Shown here: positions 8,037 to 17,786 of the stretch, piece after piece
Layout: each line of letters begins with the position of its first letter
Numbering within the stretch: the first letter of the stretch is position 1
Assembly (NCBI RefSeq): GCF_001922985.1
Contig: NZ_MRUH01000120.1
Location: 1 to 64,000 of the forward strand
Reading direction: 5' to 3'
Length of the DNA stretch: 64,000 bases
DNA from: Teredinibacter waterburyi
GTDB taxonomy: Bacteria > Pseudomonadota > Gammaproteobacteria > Pseudomonadales > Cellvibrionaceae
The notes under the pieces: generated by a model
Told to the model about the DNA's origin: nothing
The model's input: the letters and a program-made list of their open reading frames with translations, nothing else
Databases searched by the model: none
Position numbers and translations under genes: made by a program

Positions 8037-8972
8037 CGGCAATATTTTATGCTTGGCAAGGTTGCCTTTTTTACAGGGGCCTAGTTCAGTGGCGCTTTTG
8101 GGAGACGTTAACTCAATAAGTTTACGGCTGCCGTTGCGAAGTTCGTCAATTCCCCAGCGATAGCGAGGAATACTGTTAAATAACATATCAAACGAACCGT
8201 CGAGTTGCGCTAGGCGTAAGCCTTCGCTAAGTCGGTCGGCTAAAGCACTGTTGTGGCGATGGACAAAAAACCGGAAGGTATTTGGGTAGTGCAGTAAAAG
8301 ATTTTTCTCTATGACTAGACGTAGGTGAGGGCGACGCTCGGATTCTGTTTGTATTTGATAAATCCCCCGGGAAAAGTAATCGAAGCGCTTAGCCGACAGC
8401 ATTTTAAAAATTTCTTCATAACCGGGCGCGGTTACCAAAGGTAATTTATTTTGTTTCATTATCGCTATATCTGGCCATTGCTCGCCCATTCCACCGGTAA
8501 GTTTTGCTAAGTCGGAGCGGGAATTTACCTGATCAAAACGTGGTTGATCATCCCCACGAATAAGTAGTAGTCGATAATTACTAAGATCTTTTAACAGGGA
8601 GTAGCCAACAGGCTGAAGGTCGCAGTCGTAATGAGAACTTGTGTTGCTCCAAATAACGTCAATATCGCCACTTTGTAGGGTTTGACGTAAAAGGTCATCG
8701 ACAACGACGGTATGATACTCCTTTACCTGAAAAGACCCGTTAGTAGCGATGGTTTTGGATAGTGCAAGCTTGAGGAGACGAATGAAGTAGTAGCCTTCGT
8801 GGTTTATGTCGTCAGACTCTGTAAGGGGCACAACGATAGTGTCGATTTCGTTAGTGTCTATATCGCTAGTGTCATTAGCTGCAGCTGCTACTAGCGGCAG
8901 CTGCCACAACAGCAGGAAATAAAGTAATTTCACTGTTATATAGCGATTAGATCTGTTTTTCGAATTGCCCAT
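8031..8972 (-). CDS. Periplasmic solute-binding-like protein, copy 1
   Basis: A 313-residue exported protein. A signal peptide (YFLLLWQLPLVAAAA) is followed by a fold like the family 3 extracellular solute-binding proteins: TIVVPLTESDD at the first strand, IDVIWSNT, then NYRLLLIRGDD, KLTGGMGEQWPD, and KRFDYFSRG in the second lobe. No permease or ATPase gene is adjacent, so it may act as a sensor or scavenger module instead of an ABC transporter part. It is collinear along nearly its whole length with the next gene upstream, so the two arose by tandem duplication. The ligand cannot be told from sequence. Confidence 0.8.
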   Translation of the reverse strand: MGNSKNRSNRYITVKLLYFLLLWQLPLVAAAANDTSDIDTNEIDTIVVPLTESDDINHEGYYFIRLLKLALSKTIATNGSFQVKEYHTVVVDDLLRQTLQSGDIDVIWSNTSSHYDCDLQPVGYSLLKDLSNYRLLLIRGDDQPRFDQVNSRSDLAKLTGGMGEQWPDIAIMKQNKLPLVTAPGYEEIFKMLSAKRFDYFSRGIYQIQTESERRPHLRLVIEKNLLLHYPNTFRFFVHRHNSALADRLSEGLRLAQLDGSFDMLFNSIPRYRWGIDELRNGSRKLIELTSPKSATELGPCKKGNLAKHKILPQ

Positions 8973-9084
8973 AGCAAAACTCTAGTATCGAACGGACGGC
9001 TGGTTACAAAAAATCATATTGCCAGTATAGCGGCTTAAGACTAAATACTAGACGAACTTGGCGCGAGAGTCAGCAATCACATTT

Positions 9085-10119
9085 TCAATGGCTGTTATTG
9101 GCTGCTGTTAACGGGGGATTGGGGTTGCACTCGGCTAGGCTTACGCCGCGTTGGTCGATGGGGCGCAAATTGATTTGCGTGCGTTTCTTTGTGGTTAGCT
9201 CACGCATTGCCCATTGATAGCGTGGGATGCTGTTAAATAACGTATCAAAAGAGCCGTCTTTTTGCGCGGCGAGTAATCCGGTCTCTATGCGCTGGGCGAG
9301 TAGAGTATTTTCCCGTTTTACAAAAAAATAAAACGCACTGGGGTAGTAGAGTTGAAGGTGGTCTTCTATTTTTAAATTAAGCTCAGGGTATAGGTTTACT
9401 TCAGACTGAACTTGAAAAACACCACGGGAAAAGTAGTCGAAACGTTTGGCCGCCAACATATGGAAAATTTTGCCGTAACCGGGAGCTGTAACAACCGGTA
9501 GATTGTTGGATTTCATCACCTTGGTATCCGGCCATTGCGCACCCATTCCACCTTTAAATTTTCTGAGTTGATCTAAGTTGGTAAGCTTACTAAAGCGCGG
9601 CTGATCGTCTTCTCTAATTAAAAGTAGTCGATAATTAGTAAGGTCTTTTAAAAGCGAAACGCCAATTGGGCGCATTTCACATTCGTACAGCGGGTTGGTA
9701 TTGCTCCAAATAATATCAATGGGCCCTGTTTTTAATGTTTGCCGAAGACGGTTATCTACCGTAAAAGAGTCGTACTCTTGTAGTGTGTAGGGGCCGTATT
9801 CGGCAACGGTTTTGTTGAGGGCTAATTGTAATAGCCGAGTGAAATAGTAGTCTTCGTGATCGACATTATTAGAGCTGGATTTGGGAATAATAAACGTGGC
9901 ACCGGCTTCGACTGGTGCTGATGATAAAACCAGGGTCAGCGAAGCGAAATAGAAGGCAGTTAAGTAGAGAACAGTTAAACAAAAGCTGTTGCAACAATAA
10001 GGGTTGCAACAGCGTGTAGCTACTTGACGTAGTTTTAACGACGAATTAAAAATCACAACTTTTCTCGCAACACGCTGTTTGCTGTAAAAGTACTGAACCA
10101 AAAAGTACCTAGCCATCAC
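9085..10119 (-). CDS. Periplasmic solute-binding-like protein, copy 2
   Basis: Paralogue of the downstream gene, sharing blocks such as DIIWSNT, SLLKDLTNYRLLLIR, DDQPRF, GGMGAQWPD, VTAPGYGKIF, AKRFDYFSRGVFQ and FNSIPRYQW. The N-terminus is odd: 40-50 residues with a Cys-rich stretch (RCCNPYCCN) precede the hydrophobic signal (LYLTAFYFASLTLVLSSA). That Cys-rich stretch is encoded by a perfect inverted repeat at 9985-10013, so the real start may lie further in at a non-ATG codon. Only 24 bases separate it from the GH67 stop; it may be co-transcribed with the xylanolytic genes. Confidence 0.75.
   Translation of the reverse strand: MMARYFLVQYFYSKQRVARKVVIFNSSLKLRQVATRCCNPYCCNSFCLTVLYLTAFYFASLTLVLSSAPVEAGATFIIPKSSSNNVDHEDYYFTRLLQLALNKTVAEYGPYTLQEYDSFTVDNRLRQTLKTGPIDIIWSNTNPLYECEMRPIGVSLLKDLTNYRLLLIREDDQPRFSKLTNLDQLRKFKGGMGAQWPDTKVMKSNNLPVVTAPGYGKIFHMLAAKRFDYFSRGVFQVQSEVNLYPELNLKIEDHLQLYYPSAFYFFVKRENTLLAQRIETGLLAAQKDGSFDTLFNSIPRYQWAMRELTTKKRTQINLRPIDQRGVSLAECNPNPPLTAANNSH
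9985..10013. repeat. Perfect 11-bp inverted repeat
   Basis: GCTGTTGCAAC at 9985-9995 and its exact complement at 10003-10013 are separated by 7 bases. On the minus strand TTTTGTTT follows, a weak T-tract, so it may act as a partial terminator after the GH3-GH67 operon or as an operator. It lies in the doubtful N-terminal part of the second solute-binding gene. Confidence 0.7.
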
Positions 10120-10143
10120 TTACGTATACATCATAGCCCATTA

Positions 10144-12393
10144 TTAGCCAGAGCCGGGGGCGTAGGGGAATTTACGTGTTTTGAATTCGTCGAGTGTCCC
10201 ACTTGGTGGTGTCAGCCCAGTTGGAATGGGCCGTTTTGAGAATGTTTGAAAATACAATACCGACGCGTCTCGCCACCAATTGGCCTCTTTTACCTGAATC
10301 TCTAAGGCCATCTTTACCTGGTTGAATTGAAGTGGGTCTATTTTGCCTTCGAGGTTCAGCCATTGCTCCTGCATAGCGGCGACATCTTCCGCACCTTTGT
10401 AGTAGTGCCGCACCAGCTCATCCCAAAGGCTGTGGCCGGATTGCATGGTGTAATCCCAGGCAAGGTGATGGAACCAAAGTAGAAGGTTTTCGGGGGTGGT
10501 TTCCGGCTTACTAAAGCGCTCTTTTAAGGGGGCGTGGTATTGGCTTACGGCATCCACACCGGTCGGTGAGCGGTCGAAACCAATGCCGTTTGCATCGGCA
10601 CGATGATAATACACCGGTGTCCAATCGGCGCGACCAAGGTTGTCGACCCAGGGGCCAGGGCCGTAGTGGTGGCCGGTATCCATTAAGTGGTGAAGCCCGA
10701 GGGGGGTCATATAGTTAACCACCTGCTCGCGGGATGCCATCATCATGGCGGTCACTTTTTCTACAACAAGGGAGTCGGTCGAGAGTGTCATACGTACCCA
10801 TTCTTCGGCAATGTGCTGCGAGCTTAGGCTGTGATCCCATGAAAGCCGGCCGAATACGTACCAGTTGGCCTGCAGAATAATATGCCCCGTCCAGTTTCTA
10901 TCGCTGCCGATATTGGCAACGCCTGCCATACCGGAAATGCTGTTGTTAAACAGCGAGCCATCAATCACCTTGGCAACGCTAGAGCCTTCGCCTTTGGCGT
11001 AGGTGTCACTGCGCAACACCTCCTCGTACAGCGGCCCTAAATACGCGAGATGGGTACTAAAGCCCAAGTACTCTTGGGTGATTTGAAACTCCATCATTAG
11101 CGGCGTCTTGGGTGTGGCGCCAAATAGTGGGCTAAACGGTTCGCGCGGCTGGAAGTCGATGGGGCCATTTTTGACCTGCACTAAAACGTTATCGCGAAAC
11201 TTTCCATCAAGCGGTTTAAATTCCGAATAGGCTTGTTTTGAACGCTCTTCATTTTTTTCGTTGGCGTAAACAAAGGCTCGCCACATCACCACACCTTTAT
11301 AGGGGGCGAGTGCGTCGGCTAGCATATTGGCGCCCTCGGCGTGAGTGCGACCGAAGTCGCCGGGGCCGGGTTGGCCTTCGGAATTAGCTTTAACTAAAAA
11401 TCCGCCGAAATCTGGAATGGTGGTGTAAATCTCTTTTACTTTTTCGTCCCACCATTTTTGTACATTTTTGTTGAGTGGGTCGGATGTTTCCAGGCCGCCT
11501 AATAATTGCGGTGAGCTAAATTTAATCGAGAGATAAACCTTAATACCGTAGGGCCGAAAAATATCCGCGAGGCTAGCGACCTTGGCGAGATATTCCGGTG
11601 TTAGCATAATCGGGTTGGCGTTGACGTTATTCAGCACGGTGCCATTAATGCCAATCGAAGCATTCGCGCGCGCATAATCATAGTAGCGCTGGTATTGGTA
11701 GTCGGGCAGCTTGTGCCAGTCCCAAATACTTTGCCCCGCGTAGCCGCGTTCTACATGACGATCGGGATTGTCCCAATGGTTGAGAATACGAATATCTAAT
11801 GCCGGTTGTTGCTGTATATCGAGGTCGACAATCGAGCTGTGGGTTTGCACTAAACGCAGTAGATGGAAGCTACCGTAAAGAGCACCAACGTCGGTATTGG
11901 CTGCGACCAAAAGCTGGCGGCCATTTTTTAACTGCACGGTTTTGATTAGGTAGCCTTCGTCACCCACGGCCTTTAACTGGCGAGTTAATTTTGCGCTGCG
12001 AATGGCTGTAGCTATGGTTTTCGATGAGCTTGGGGTGCCAATTATTAAGGTTGGGACATGGGTTGAATCGCCTTTATTGGCCGTTAGGTTGTTTAGGTGC
12101 TGCTCACGAACCTTTTCGCCGAGCAGGCTGGGTAGTGCGTAATCAAGTTCACTGCGTATTCGATCACTTGTGATCGAGTTGCCATCGACACGCCAGCTGC
12201 CAATTGCTTTCACGTAGTTTGAGCGCAATTCTGCGTCGCTAATCAGGTCGTACTTGAGCCAGAGGCGATAGCCATCTTCGCCACTTAATATTGGTTGAGC
12301 TTGGCTTGCTGATGCAAAAAATACGGTGGCAATGATTAGGCTATAGCGCTTTAAAAACGCCACCGCGCCCAGTTTTCTGAATCTAATATTCAT
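10144..12393 (-). CDS. Secreted xylan alpha-glucuronidase, family GH67
   Basis: Cleaves the alpha-1,2 bond between (4-O-methyl-)glucuronic acid and the xylose at the non-reducing end of xylo-oligosaccharides. The 749-residue protein begins with a signal peptide (SLIIATVFFASASQAQ). The three GH67 catalytic acids are visible: Glu in KANSEGQPGPGDFGR, Asp in NGPIDFQPREP and Glu in LMMEFQITQEYLG, as in Cellvibrio japonicus GlcA67A. N-terminal beta domain, central TIM barrel and helical C-domain are in the usual order and length. It follows the GH3 gene by 46 bases on the same strand, so both are probably one transcript. Confidence 0.95.
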   Translation of the reverse strand: MNIRFRKLGAVAFLKRYSLIIATVFFASASQAQPILSGEDGYRLWLKYDLISDAELRSNYVKAIGSWRVDGNSITSDRIRSELDYALPSLLGEKVREQHLNNLTANKGDSTHVPTLIIGTPSSSKTIATAIRSAKLTRQLKAVGDEGYLIKTVQLKNGRQLLVAANTDVGALYGSFHLLRLVQTHSSIVDLDIQQQPALDIRILNHWDNPDRHVERGYAGQSIWDWHKLPDYQYQRYYDYARANASIGINGTVLNNVNANPIMLTPEYLAKVASLADIFRPYGIKVYLSIKFSSPQLLGGLETSDPLNKNVQKWWDEKVKEIYTTIPDFGGFLVKANSEGQPGPGDFGRTHAEGANMLADALAPYKGVVMWRAFVYANEKNEERSKQAYSEFKPLDGKFRDNVLVQVKNGPIDFQPREPFSPLFGATPKTPLMMEFQITQEYLGFSTHLAYLGPLYEEVLRSDTYAKGEGSSVAKVIDGSLFNNSISGMAGVANIGSDRNWTGHIILQANWYVFGRLSWDHSLSSQHIAEEWVRMTLSTDSLVVEKVTAMMMASREQVVNYMTPLGLHHLMDTGHHYGPGPWVDNLGRADWTPVYYHRADANGIGFDRSPTGVDAVSQYHAPLKERFSKPETTPENLLLWFHHLAWDYTMQSGHSLWDELVRHYYKGAEDVAAMQEQWLNLEGKIDPLQFNQVKMALEIQVKEANWWRDASVLYFQTFSKRPIPTGLTPPSGTLDEFKTRKFPYAPGSG

Positions 12394-12439
12394 TATTATT
12401 TTCTCTACTAAAAATTTTCTCGTATAAAAACACTCAAAA

Positions 12440-15133
12440 TCAATTGCTGCGAACGATAGAAATAATTTGTTCGCGATATTGCGTGGCCGCTAAGTAGGGC
12501 GCTTGCCCTGAGCCAACGGTTAGTTTGGCGCGGCCAAAATAGTTTTGTGTGTTGCCTTGGTTATCAATATAGGTCATGGCGCTGGCAGGAATCGTAAACT
12601 GTAGTTGCTTGGTGTCGCCGCCGTTAAGCTCGCTGCGGTTAAATTCCACCAGCTGTCGCTGCGGTGTTGCAATCGGTGCATCTAGCAAGCTTAGGTAGAC
12701 TTGGCTAACCTCTTCCCCGGCACGTTCGCTGCTATTGGTAAGCTTTACGGTAAGTTCTATATCGGTATTTTCGACAATCGTGATCGGTTTTTGTTGTGCG
12801 GCTTCACCATTGATAACGAGTTGGCTATAGCCGAAGTTACTGTAACTTAAGCCGTAGCCAAAGGGGTAAAGTGGCGTGCCGCGATAATAGCGATAGGTGC
12901 GATTTTCCATGGTGTAATCTTTAAAACCGGGTAGGTCATTTAGCCCTTTGTAAAAGGTGATCGGAAGTCGTCCCGATGGATTGGTGTCTCCCCATAAAAG
13001 TTTTGCCAGCGCTGTGCCGGTGGCTTCGCCTGGGTAAAACCCCTGCACAATGGCATTAAGATTTTTGTCTTCCCAATTTAAAGCCATGGCGCTACCGCTA
13101 AAATTTACCAGTACAATTGGTTTCCCAAGCTTGCGAAGTTTGCGCAGTAGTTTCTTTTGCGCTTTGGGTAGTTCGATATCGGTGCGGTCGCCGTGGTCGA
13201 AGCCTTTAATCGATACCGGCATTTCTTCGCCTTCTAAGTCCGCCGAAATTCCGCCCATAAAAATAATGACATCGGCTTTTTTGCCAGCGGCAATGGCTTC
13301 GGTTTGGAGGTCGCGCGAGTGATTAATCCAGCGCAGTTGTGCATAGGCGTCGATTGGATTGCCCCACCAGGTGCGCAAGAAAGTTTGTTCGGCGCTAAAG
13401 GCATAATGTTCACCTGCGTTTAATGTTATTGGCCCCCGTACTTCCTTGCCGTTAATGGTGAGGGTTTCGCGGGTTTTAAATTCGTATTCGCCGCTGTTTT
13501 GCGGAACTAGCACGCCGCGCCACTGCACCGTAAATTCATCGCGCAGGCTGTTGTCGAGCGGCGAACGCGACCAATAGAAATCAATGTTGGCATCAACGCG
13601 GCTGATGCTAGCGGTTGTTTCGGTGGTGCGCTTGCTGCTTTCATGCGGGCCATCTGAATTTATGGCGTAGTAGTTGGCGATTAAGCCGGGTTCGAGTATG
13701 CCATTGTTATCGTGGAAAAAATTTTCTGGCCCGACGACATCAAAGTGGCTGTATTGCTGCTGCGCTAGGGCAGAACCCGGAGCGTAGCTAACGTTGTTCT
13801 CACCTAGGTAGGATTGAATCCCCGCGAGTGGCGTAACCGGATTAATGGGTTCGCCGTTGTAGTTGCCGATTAGGACTGTTGGGTTGGTGGCATTGGGGCC
13901 AATTACCGCAACTGATATGTTTTTGTCTAACGGCAGAACGCCATCATTTTTTAATAGAACAAATGATTTTTCTGCAGCTGTTTCGGTTAGTGTTAAATGT
14001 TGTGTACTGCCGACTTGGTCGAGGCTTAGTTTGCTAAAAGGCACGGCGTCTTGCGGGTCGAACATGCCCAGCTTAAAGCGCGTGTGGAATAATCTTTTGA
14101 CGGCGGTATCGATTTCTTGTTCGGTTATTAGGCCGCGCTGTAGCGCAAAATGTAAATTGCTAAACACACTGAGGTGGTCGGTGCCGCAATTAAGGTCGGT
14201 ACCGGTACGTACGGCGCGCGCTGCCGCCGCCGCTGGCGACTTGACCACTCTATGGCCGTCGAACCGATAAAAATCCCAAATGGCGCCGCAGTCAGAGACA
14301 ACATGGCCATCGAATTGATAGCGGTCGCGCAGAATATCTTTGAGCAACTTTGAGTTGCCGCAGGCTGGCTCGCCATTTACACGGTTGTAGGCGCACATAA
14401 CCGATTCGACATTGGCTTCGACCACGGCTTTTTCAAACGCGGGGAGGTAGGTTTCGTAGAGGTCTTTGTCGCTTGGGTGATAATCGTCGGAGTGGCGAGA
14501 TTTTTCTGGGCCGCTGTGTACTGCAAAGTGTTTGGCCATCGCCGCAGTTTTAAGATATTTCGGGTCGTCGCCTTGTAAGCCCTGAATAAATTCCACGGCG
14601 AGTTCGCCGGTTAGGTAGGGGTCTTCGCCGTAGGTTTCTTGTCCGCGCCCCCAGCGTGGATCGCGGAAAATATTAATATTCGGCGACCAAAAGGTTAAGC
14701 CGGTATAACGAAACACCACATCGTTGTCGATAAAGTTGTGATACTTCGCGCGGCCTTCGTCGGAAATGGCGGTGGCGATTTCATGGTGAAGTTCGCGATC
14801 CCACATGGCCGCTAAGCCGATAGCCTGCGGGAATACCGTGGCTTTCCCGGCGCGAGCCACACCGTGTAGTGCTTCGTTCCACCAGTTGTATTCGGGAATG
14901 CCTAAACGCTCAATCGCTGGAGCCTCGTTGTACATTTGGGCGATTTTTTCGCTAGTGGTCATGCGTGCAACGAGGTCGTCGACCCGTTTCTCGATGCTTA
15001 GCGCAGTATTTAAATAGGGAACCTCAGAGGTGCTTTCTGCTGTATTGGCGTTTGCGCTAGCAGTCGTAAAGCCGATTGTTGAACATAAGGTGGTGAAAGC
15101 TAGCCAGCGGGCGACGGATTTTACAAGGAACAT
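12440..15133 (-). CDS. Secreted GH3 glycosidase with PA14 insert, probable beta-xylosidase
   Basis: Hydrolyses beta-linked sugars from oligosaccharide ends. From the ATG at 15133 there are 897 residues: a signal peptide (WLAFTTLCSTIGFTTASA), the GH3 barrel with the nucleophile Asp in GHVVSDCGAIWDF, the alpha/beta sandwich, a PA14 domain inserted at roughly residues 480-620, and a C-terminal fibronectin III-like domain. The ALHGVARAG and YNWWNEA motifs resemble xylosidase-type GH3 enzymes. That, and linkage to GH67, favours beta-xylosidase over beta-glucosidase. An in-frame ATG at 15229 exists but would precede the signal peptide with 32 unlikely residues. First gene of the operon. Confidence 0.9.
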   Translation of the reverse strand: MFLVKSVARWLAFTTLCSTIGFTTASANANTAESTSEVPYLNTALSIEKRVDDLVARMTTSEKIAQMYNEAPAIERLGIPEYNWWNEALHGVARAGKATVFPQAIGLAAMWDRELHHEIATAISDEGRAKYHNFIDNDVVFRYTGLTFWSPNINIFRDPRWGRGQETYGEDPYLTGELAVEFIQGLQGDDPKYLKTAAMAKHFAVHSGPEKSRHSDDYHPSDKDLYETYLPAFEKAVVEANVESVMCAYNRVNGEPACGNSKLLKDILRDRYQFDGHVVSDCGAIWDFYRFDGHRVVKSPAAAAARAVRTGTDLNCGTDHLSVFSNLHFALQRGLITEQEIDTAVKRLFHTRFKLGMFDPQDAVPFSKLSLDQVGSTQHLTLTETAAEKSFVLLKNDGVLPLDKNISVAVIGPNATNPTVLIGNYNGEPINPVTPLAGIQSYLGENNVSYAPGSALAQQQYSHFDVVGPENFFHDNNGILEPGLIANYYAINSDGPHESSKRTTETTASISRVDANIDFYWSRSPLDNSLRDEFTVQWRGVLVPQNSGEYEFKTRETLTINGKEVRGPITLNAGEHYAFSAEQTFLRTWWGNPIDAYAQLRWINHSRDLQTEAIAAGKKADVIIFMGGISADLEGEEMPVSIKGFDHGDRTDIELPKAQKKLLRKLRKLGKPIVLVNFSGSAMALNWEDKNLNAIVQGFYPGEATGTALAKLLWGDTNPSGRLPITFYKGLNDLPGFKDYTMENRTYRYYRGTPLYPFGYGLSYSNFGYSQLVINGEAAQQKPITIVENTDIELTVKLTNSSERAGEEVSQVYLSLLDAPIATPQRQLVEFNRSELNGGDTKQLQFTIPASAMTYIDNQGNTQNYFGRAKLTVGSGQAPYLAATQYREQIISIVRSN

Positions 15134-15331
15134 GGGATCTCGCTTTGTAAGTGCAGGAAAGACGTAACCTCTATGGTAATAGTAAAAATGACTATTTCCC
15201 AGCAGGCTAGATAAATATATACCCAGCAAATGTATGGCTTGGGCTATTTATTGATAGTTGAAAATACAAGCGTAGCAGCCCTGGGGAAAGGCATTAAAGG
15301 TTGCGCTGGATAAAGAAGGGGGCGGGAAGTG

Positions 15332-15811
15332 CTATTTAGCGTCTACCCGCATAGAGCGTTGTTTTTCACGGTCCCAGTCGCGTTCCTTGGCAGATTCGCG
15401 CTTGTCGTGAAGCTGTTTACCCTTGGCAATGGCGATTTCGCATTTTACCAAGTGCTGCTTCCAGTAAAGAGCGGTGGCCACAATGGTGTAGCCTTTTTGC
15501 TCGGTTGCTTCACGCAGTTTATTGAGCTCGCGACGGTGCAACAGCAGCTTGCGAGTGCGAGTGGGTTCGGTAACGAAATGCGTTGAGGCTTGGGGTAATG
15601 GCTGAATCTGTACGCCGTGGAGCCAGGCTTCGTCGCGGTGGAATACCACGTAACTTTCGGTTAGCTGGCCACGCTGTGCGCGCAGTGCTTTTACTTCCCA
15701 ACCGGTGAGCGCAAGTCCAGCCTCGAATCTATCTTCAATAAAATAGTCGTGCCGCGCGCGTCGATTTTGGGCGATGGTGTTATCGCCAGGTTTTTTCTTT
15801 TTAGAAGCCAT
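15332..15811 (-). CDS. smpB: tmRNA-binding protein SmpB
   Basis: Binds tmRNA and brings it to stalled ribosomes during trans-translation. The 159-residue protein shows the family pattern: [20 protein letters not shown] at the start, [19 protein letters not shown] in the beta-barrel, [14 protein letters not shown], and a basic tail [14 protein letters not shown] that inserts in the mRNA channel. Monocistronic on the minus strand, divergent from the transporter gene. As in Pseudomonas it sits at one end of the ratA-rnfH-bamE-fur block. Its RNA partner is also in this window. Confidence 0.97.
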   Translation of the reverse strand: MASKKKKPGDNTIAQNRRARHDYFIEDRFEAGLALTGWEVKALRAQRGQLTESYVVFHRDEAWLHGVQIQPLPQASTHFVTEPTRTRKLLLHRRELNKLREATEQKGYTIVATALYWKQHLVKCEIAIAKGKQLHDKRESAKERDWDREKQRSMRVDAK

Positions 15812-15921
15812 GGCGGCGGATTATAGGGCCTGCGTCCGTCATATCCTAGTCTTCTTCCTGTAATAACCGCTACAATCGCCGCAAACATAACGATTTTTAA
15901 TATCGCTTGGGGAGAGCATCC

Positions 15922-17256
15922 ATGGATAAACGCAAAATGCATGGGGTATGGGCAAGTCGCTGGACCTTTATCCTTGCAGCCACTGGGTCTGCTGTTGGCT
16001 TGGGGAATATTTGGAAATTCCCTTATATTGCAGGCGAAAATGGTGGCGGTGCTTTTGTTCTGATCTACCTGCTGTGTATCGCGCTCATCGGTATTCCGGT
16101 AATGATGGCGGAGGTGTTAATTGGCCGCCGCGGTAGAATGAGCCCCATCAACGCCATGCGCTACGTTACCAGTGAGGCCGGTTTGCACGGCGGCTGGACG
16201 GCGATTGGCTGGATGGGGGTGGTCGCCGGATTAATGATAATGGCTTTTTATAGTGTTGTAGCCGGCTGGGCGGTTAACTACATTTTTGCGCTGGCTTCGG
16301 GTGAGTTTAGCAGCGCTGTGGGGACGGTCAGTACAGGTTATTTTGATGCGCTACTTGCCAATAACGGTAAGCAAGCCATGTGGCACAGCATTTTTAGCTT
16401 TATGACCTTTGCGGTGGTCGCGGCGGGTGTTACCCGAGGTTTGGGTATGGTGGCGAGAGTGTTGATGCCATTTTTGTTTGTTGTTTTGATTTTGCTGCTC
16501 GGCTATGGCGTGGTTGAAGGTGACTTTGCGGCGGCGTTTCGTTTTTTGTTCGAATTTCATTTTGAAAAGCTTACTTGGAATGGTGTGCTAGTCGCACTTG
16601 GTCACGCCTTCTTTACCTTGAGCTTGGGGATGGGAGCAATCATGGCCTACGGCGCCTATATGCCAGACCATTCATCAATCGGCCGTACCATTATTACTGT
16701 AGGGCTATTAGATACGGTGGTGGCTTTGGTCGCTGGTTTGGCTATATTCCCTATCGTTTTTGCAACGCCGGGGATTGAGCCTGGCTCTGGCCCTGGGTTG
16801 ATGTTTGTTAGCTTGCCCGTAGCCTTTGGCTCAATGCCACTGGGGCTAATATTTGGCACACTGTTTTTCATGCTGGTGACGGTCGCCGCGTGGAGCTCGG
16901 CCGTATCGCTCATTGAGCCGGGTGTGGCTTGGCTAGTGGAAACCGGTAAGTTCAACCGAATCAAAGCGACGTTCCTGTTGGCGTTTGTTGCTTGGTGTGG
17001 TGGTTTGGCTTCTATTTGGAACGGTGCGATCTTTAATGCGCTCGATTTTCTTACTGCGCAAATTATGTTGCCGCTTGGCGGTTTGTTTATCGCGGTGTTT
17101 GTCGGCTGGTTAATGAAACGAGACGTGGTTGCCAAGGAGATGGACGGCGAAGAACATCCGTTATTCGAAATTTGGCGTTTCGTTTTGCGCTATATTTCGC
17201 CGGTATTGGTGGCGTTAGTTATGGGACTTAGCCTTTACAGTAAATTGTTCGGCTAG
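15922..17256 (+). CDS. Sodium-dependent transporter, NSS/SNF family
   Basis: Inner-membrane symporter of the neurotransmitter:sodium family, related to LeuT; members of the bacterial branch take up amino acids with sodium. The 444-residue protein starts WTFILAATGSAVGLGNIWKF, the conserved helix-1 sodium and substrate site, and has about 11-12 hydrophobic helices. The ATG at 15922 follows GGGGAGAG and is chosen over the TTG at 15907. The gene lies between smpB and ratA, which are often direct neighbours, so it is probably an insertion into the core order. Only 8 bases separate it from ratA. Substrate unknown. Confidence 0.9.
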   Translation: MDKRKMHGVWASRWTFILAATGSAVGLGNIWKFPYIAGENGGGAFVLIYLLCIALIGIPVMMAEVLIGRRGRMSPINAMRYVTSEAGLHGGWTAIGWMGVVAGLMIMAFYSVVAGWAVNYIFALASGEFSSAVGTVSTGYFDALLANNGKQAMWHSIFSFMTFAVVAAGVTRGLGMVARVLMPFLFVVLILLLGYGVVEGDFAAAFRFLFEFHFEKLTWNGVLVALGHAFFTLSLGMGAIMAYGAYMPDHSSIGRTIITVGLLDTVVALVAGLAIFPIVFATPGIEPGSGPGLMFVSLPVAFGSMPLGLIFGTLFFMLVTVAAWSSAVSLIEPGVAWLVETGKFNRIKATFLLAFVAWCGGLASIWNGAIFNALDFLTAQIMLPLGGLFIAVFVGWLMKRDVVAKEMDGEEHPLFEIWRFVLRYISPVLVALVMGLSLYSKLFG

Positions 17257-17264
17257 GAGCGGGA

Positions 17265-17696
17265 ATGAAACGAATAGAGCGATCTGCGCTGGTGGGTTAT
17301 TCCGCCGAACAAATGTATCAGCTGGTTAACGATTTTGAATCCTACCCGCAATTTATGAAAGGCTGTGTAGGAGCTGAACTGTTGTCGCGAGGTGAGGACT
17401 GGTTAGAAGCGCGTCTAGAGCTGTCTAAGGCGGGTATCCAGCAGTCATTCGTGACACACAATGACCTGATTCCGCCAACGACCATGCGCTTACGGTTAGT
17501 CGAAGGGCCCTTCACGCATATGGAGGGAGAGTGGTTTTTTCAGGCTCTCTCTGCCACTGCGTGTAAAGTCAACTTCTGGCTAGAGTTTGAGTTTTCCAAT
17601 AAACTGCTCGGCTTCGCGGCTGGTCGTTTATTTGAGCAGGCCGCCAGTGAGCAGGTTGATGCATTGTGTCGACGTGCGAAAACCGTTTACGGCTAG
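17265..17696 (+). CDS. ratA: RatA/COQ10-type START-domain protein
   Basis: A 143-residue protein of the COQ10/RatA family. It shows the typical N-terminal strand (IERSALVGYSAEQMYQLVND), FESYPQFMKGC and the C-terminal amphipathic helix QAASEQVDALCRRA of the hydrophobic-cavity START fold. Family members bind ubiquinone-type lipids; the E. coli member was reported to hinder 70S ribosome assembly and was called a toxin of a RatAB module, but the lipid role is better conserved. The gene is followed by rnfH, as in most gammaproteobacteria. SD GGAGCGGG precedes the ATG. Confidence 0.92.
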   Translation: MKRIERSALVGYSAEQMYQLVNDFESYPQFMKGCVGAELLSRGEDWLEARLELSKAGIQQSFVTHNDLIPPTTMRLRLVEGPFTHMEGEWFFQALSATACKVNFWLEFEFSNKLLGFAAGRLFEQAASEQVDALCRRAKTVYG

Positions 17697-17786
17697 TTGC
17701 TTTCACGTCCGGTATGTTTGTGTAAGTACCTTACGGCGGCTAAGTGATAGCTAAATTTAAAAGTGTCTTTGTAGGCTTAGATTATT

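Noticed and set aside
16656-17135. Minus-strand 159-codon frame opposite the sodium transporter
   Set aside because: Shadow frame of a hydrophobic protein; no independent support.
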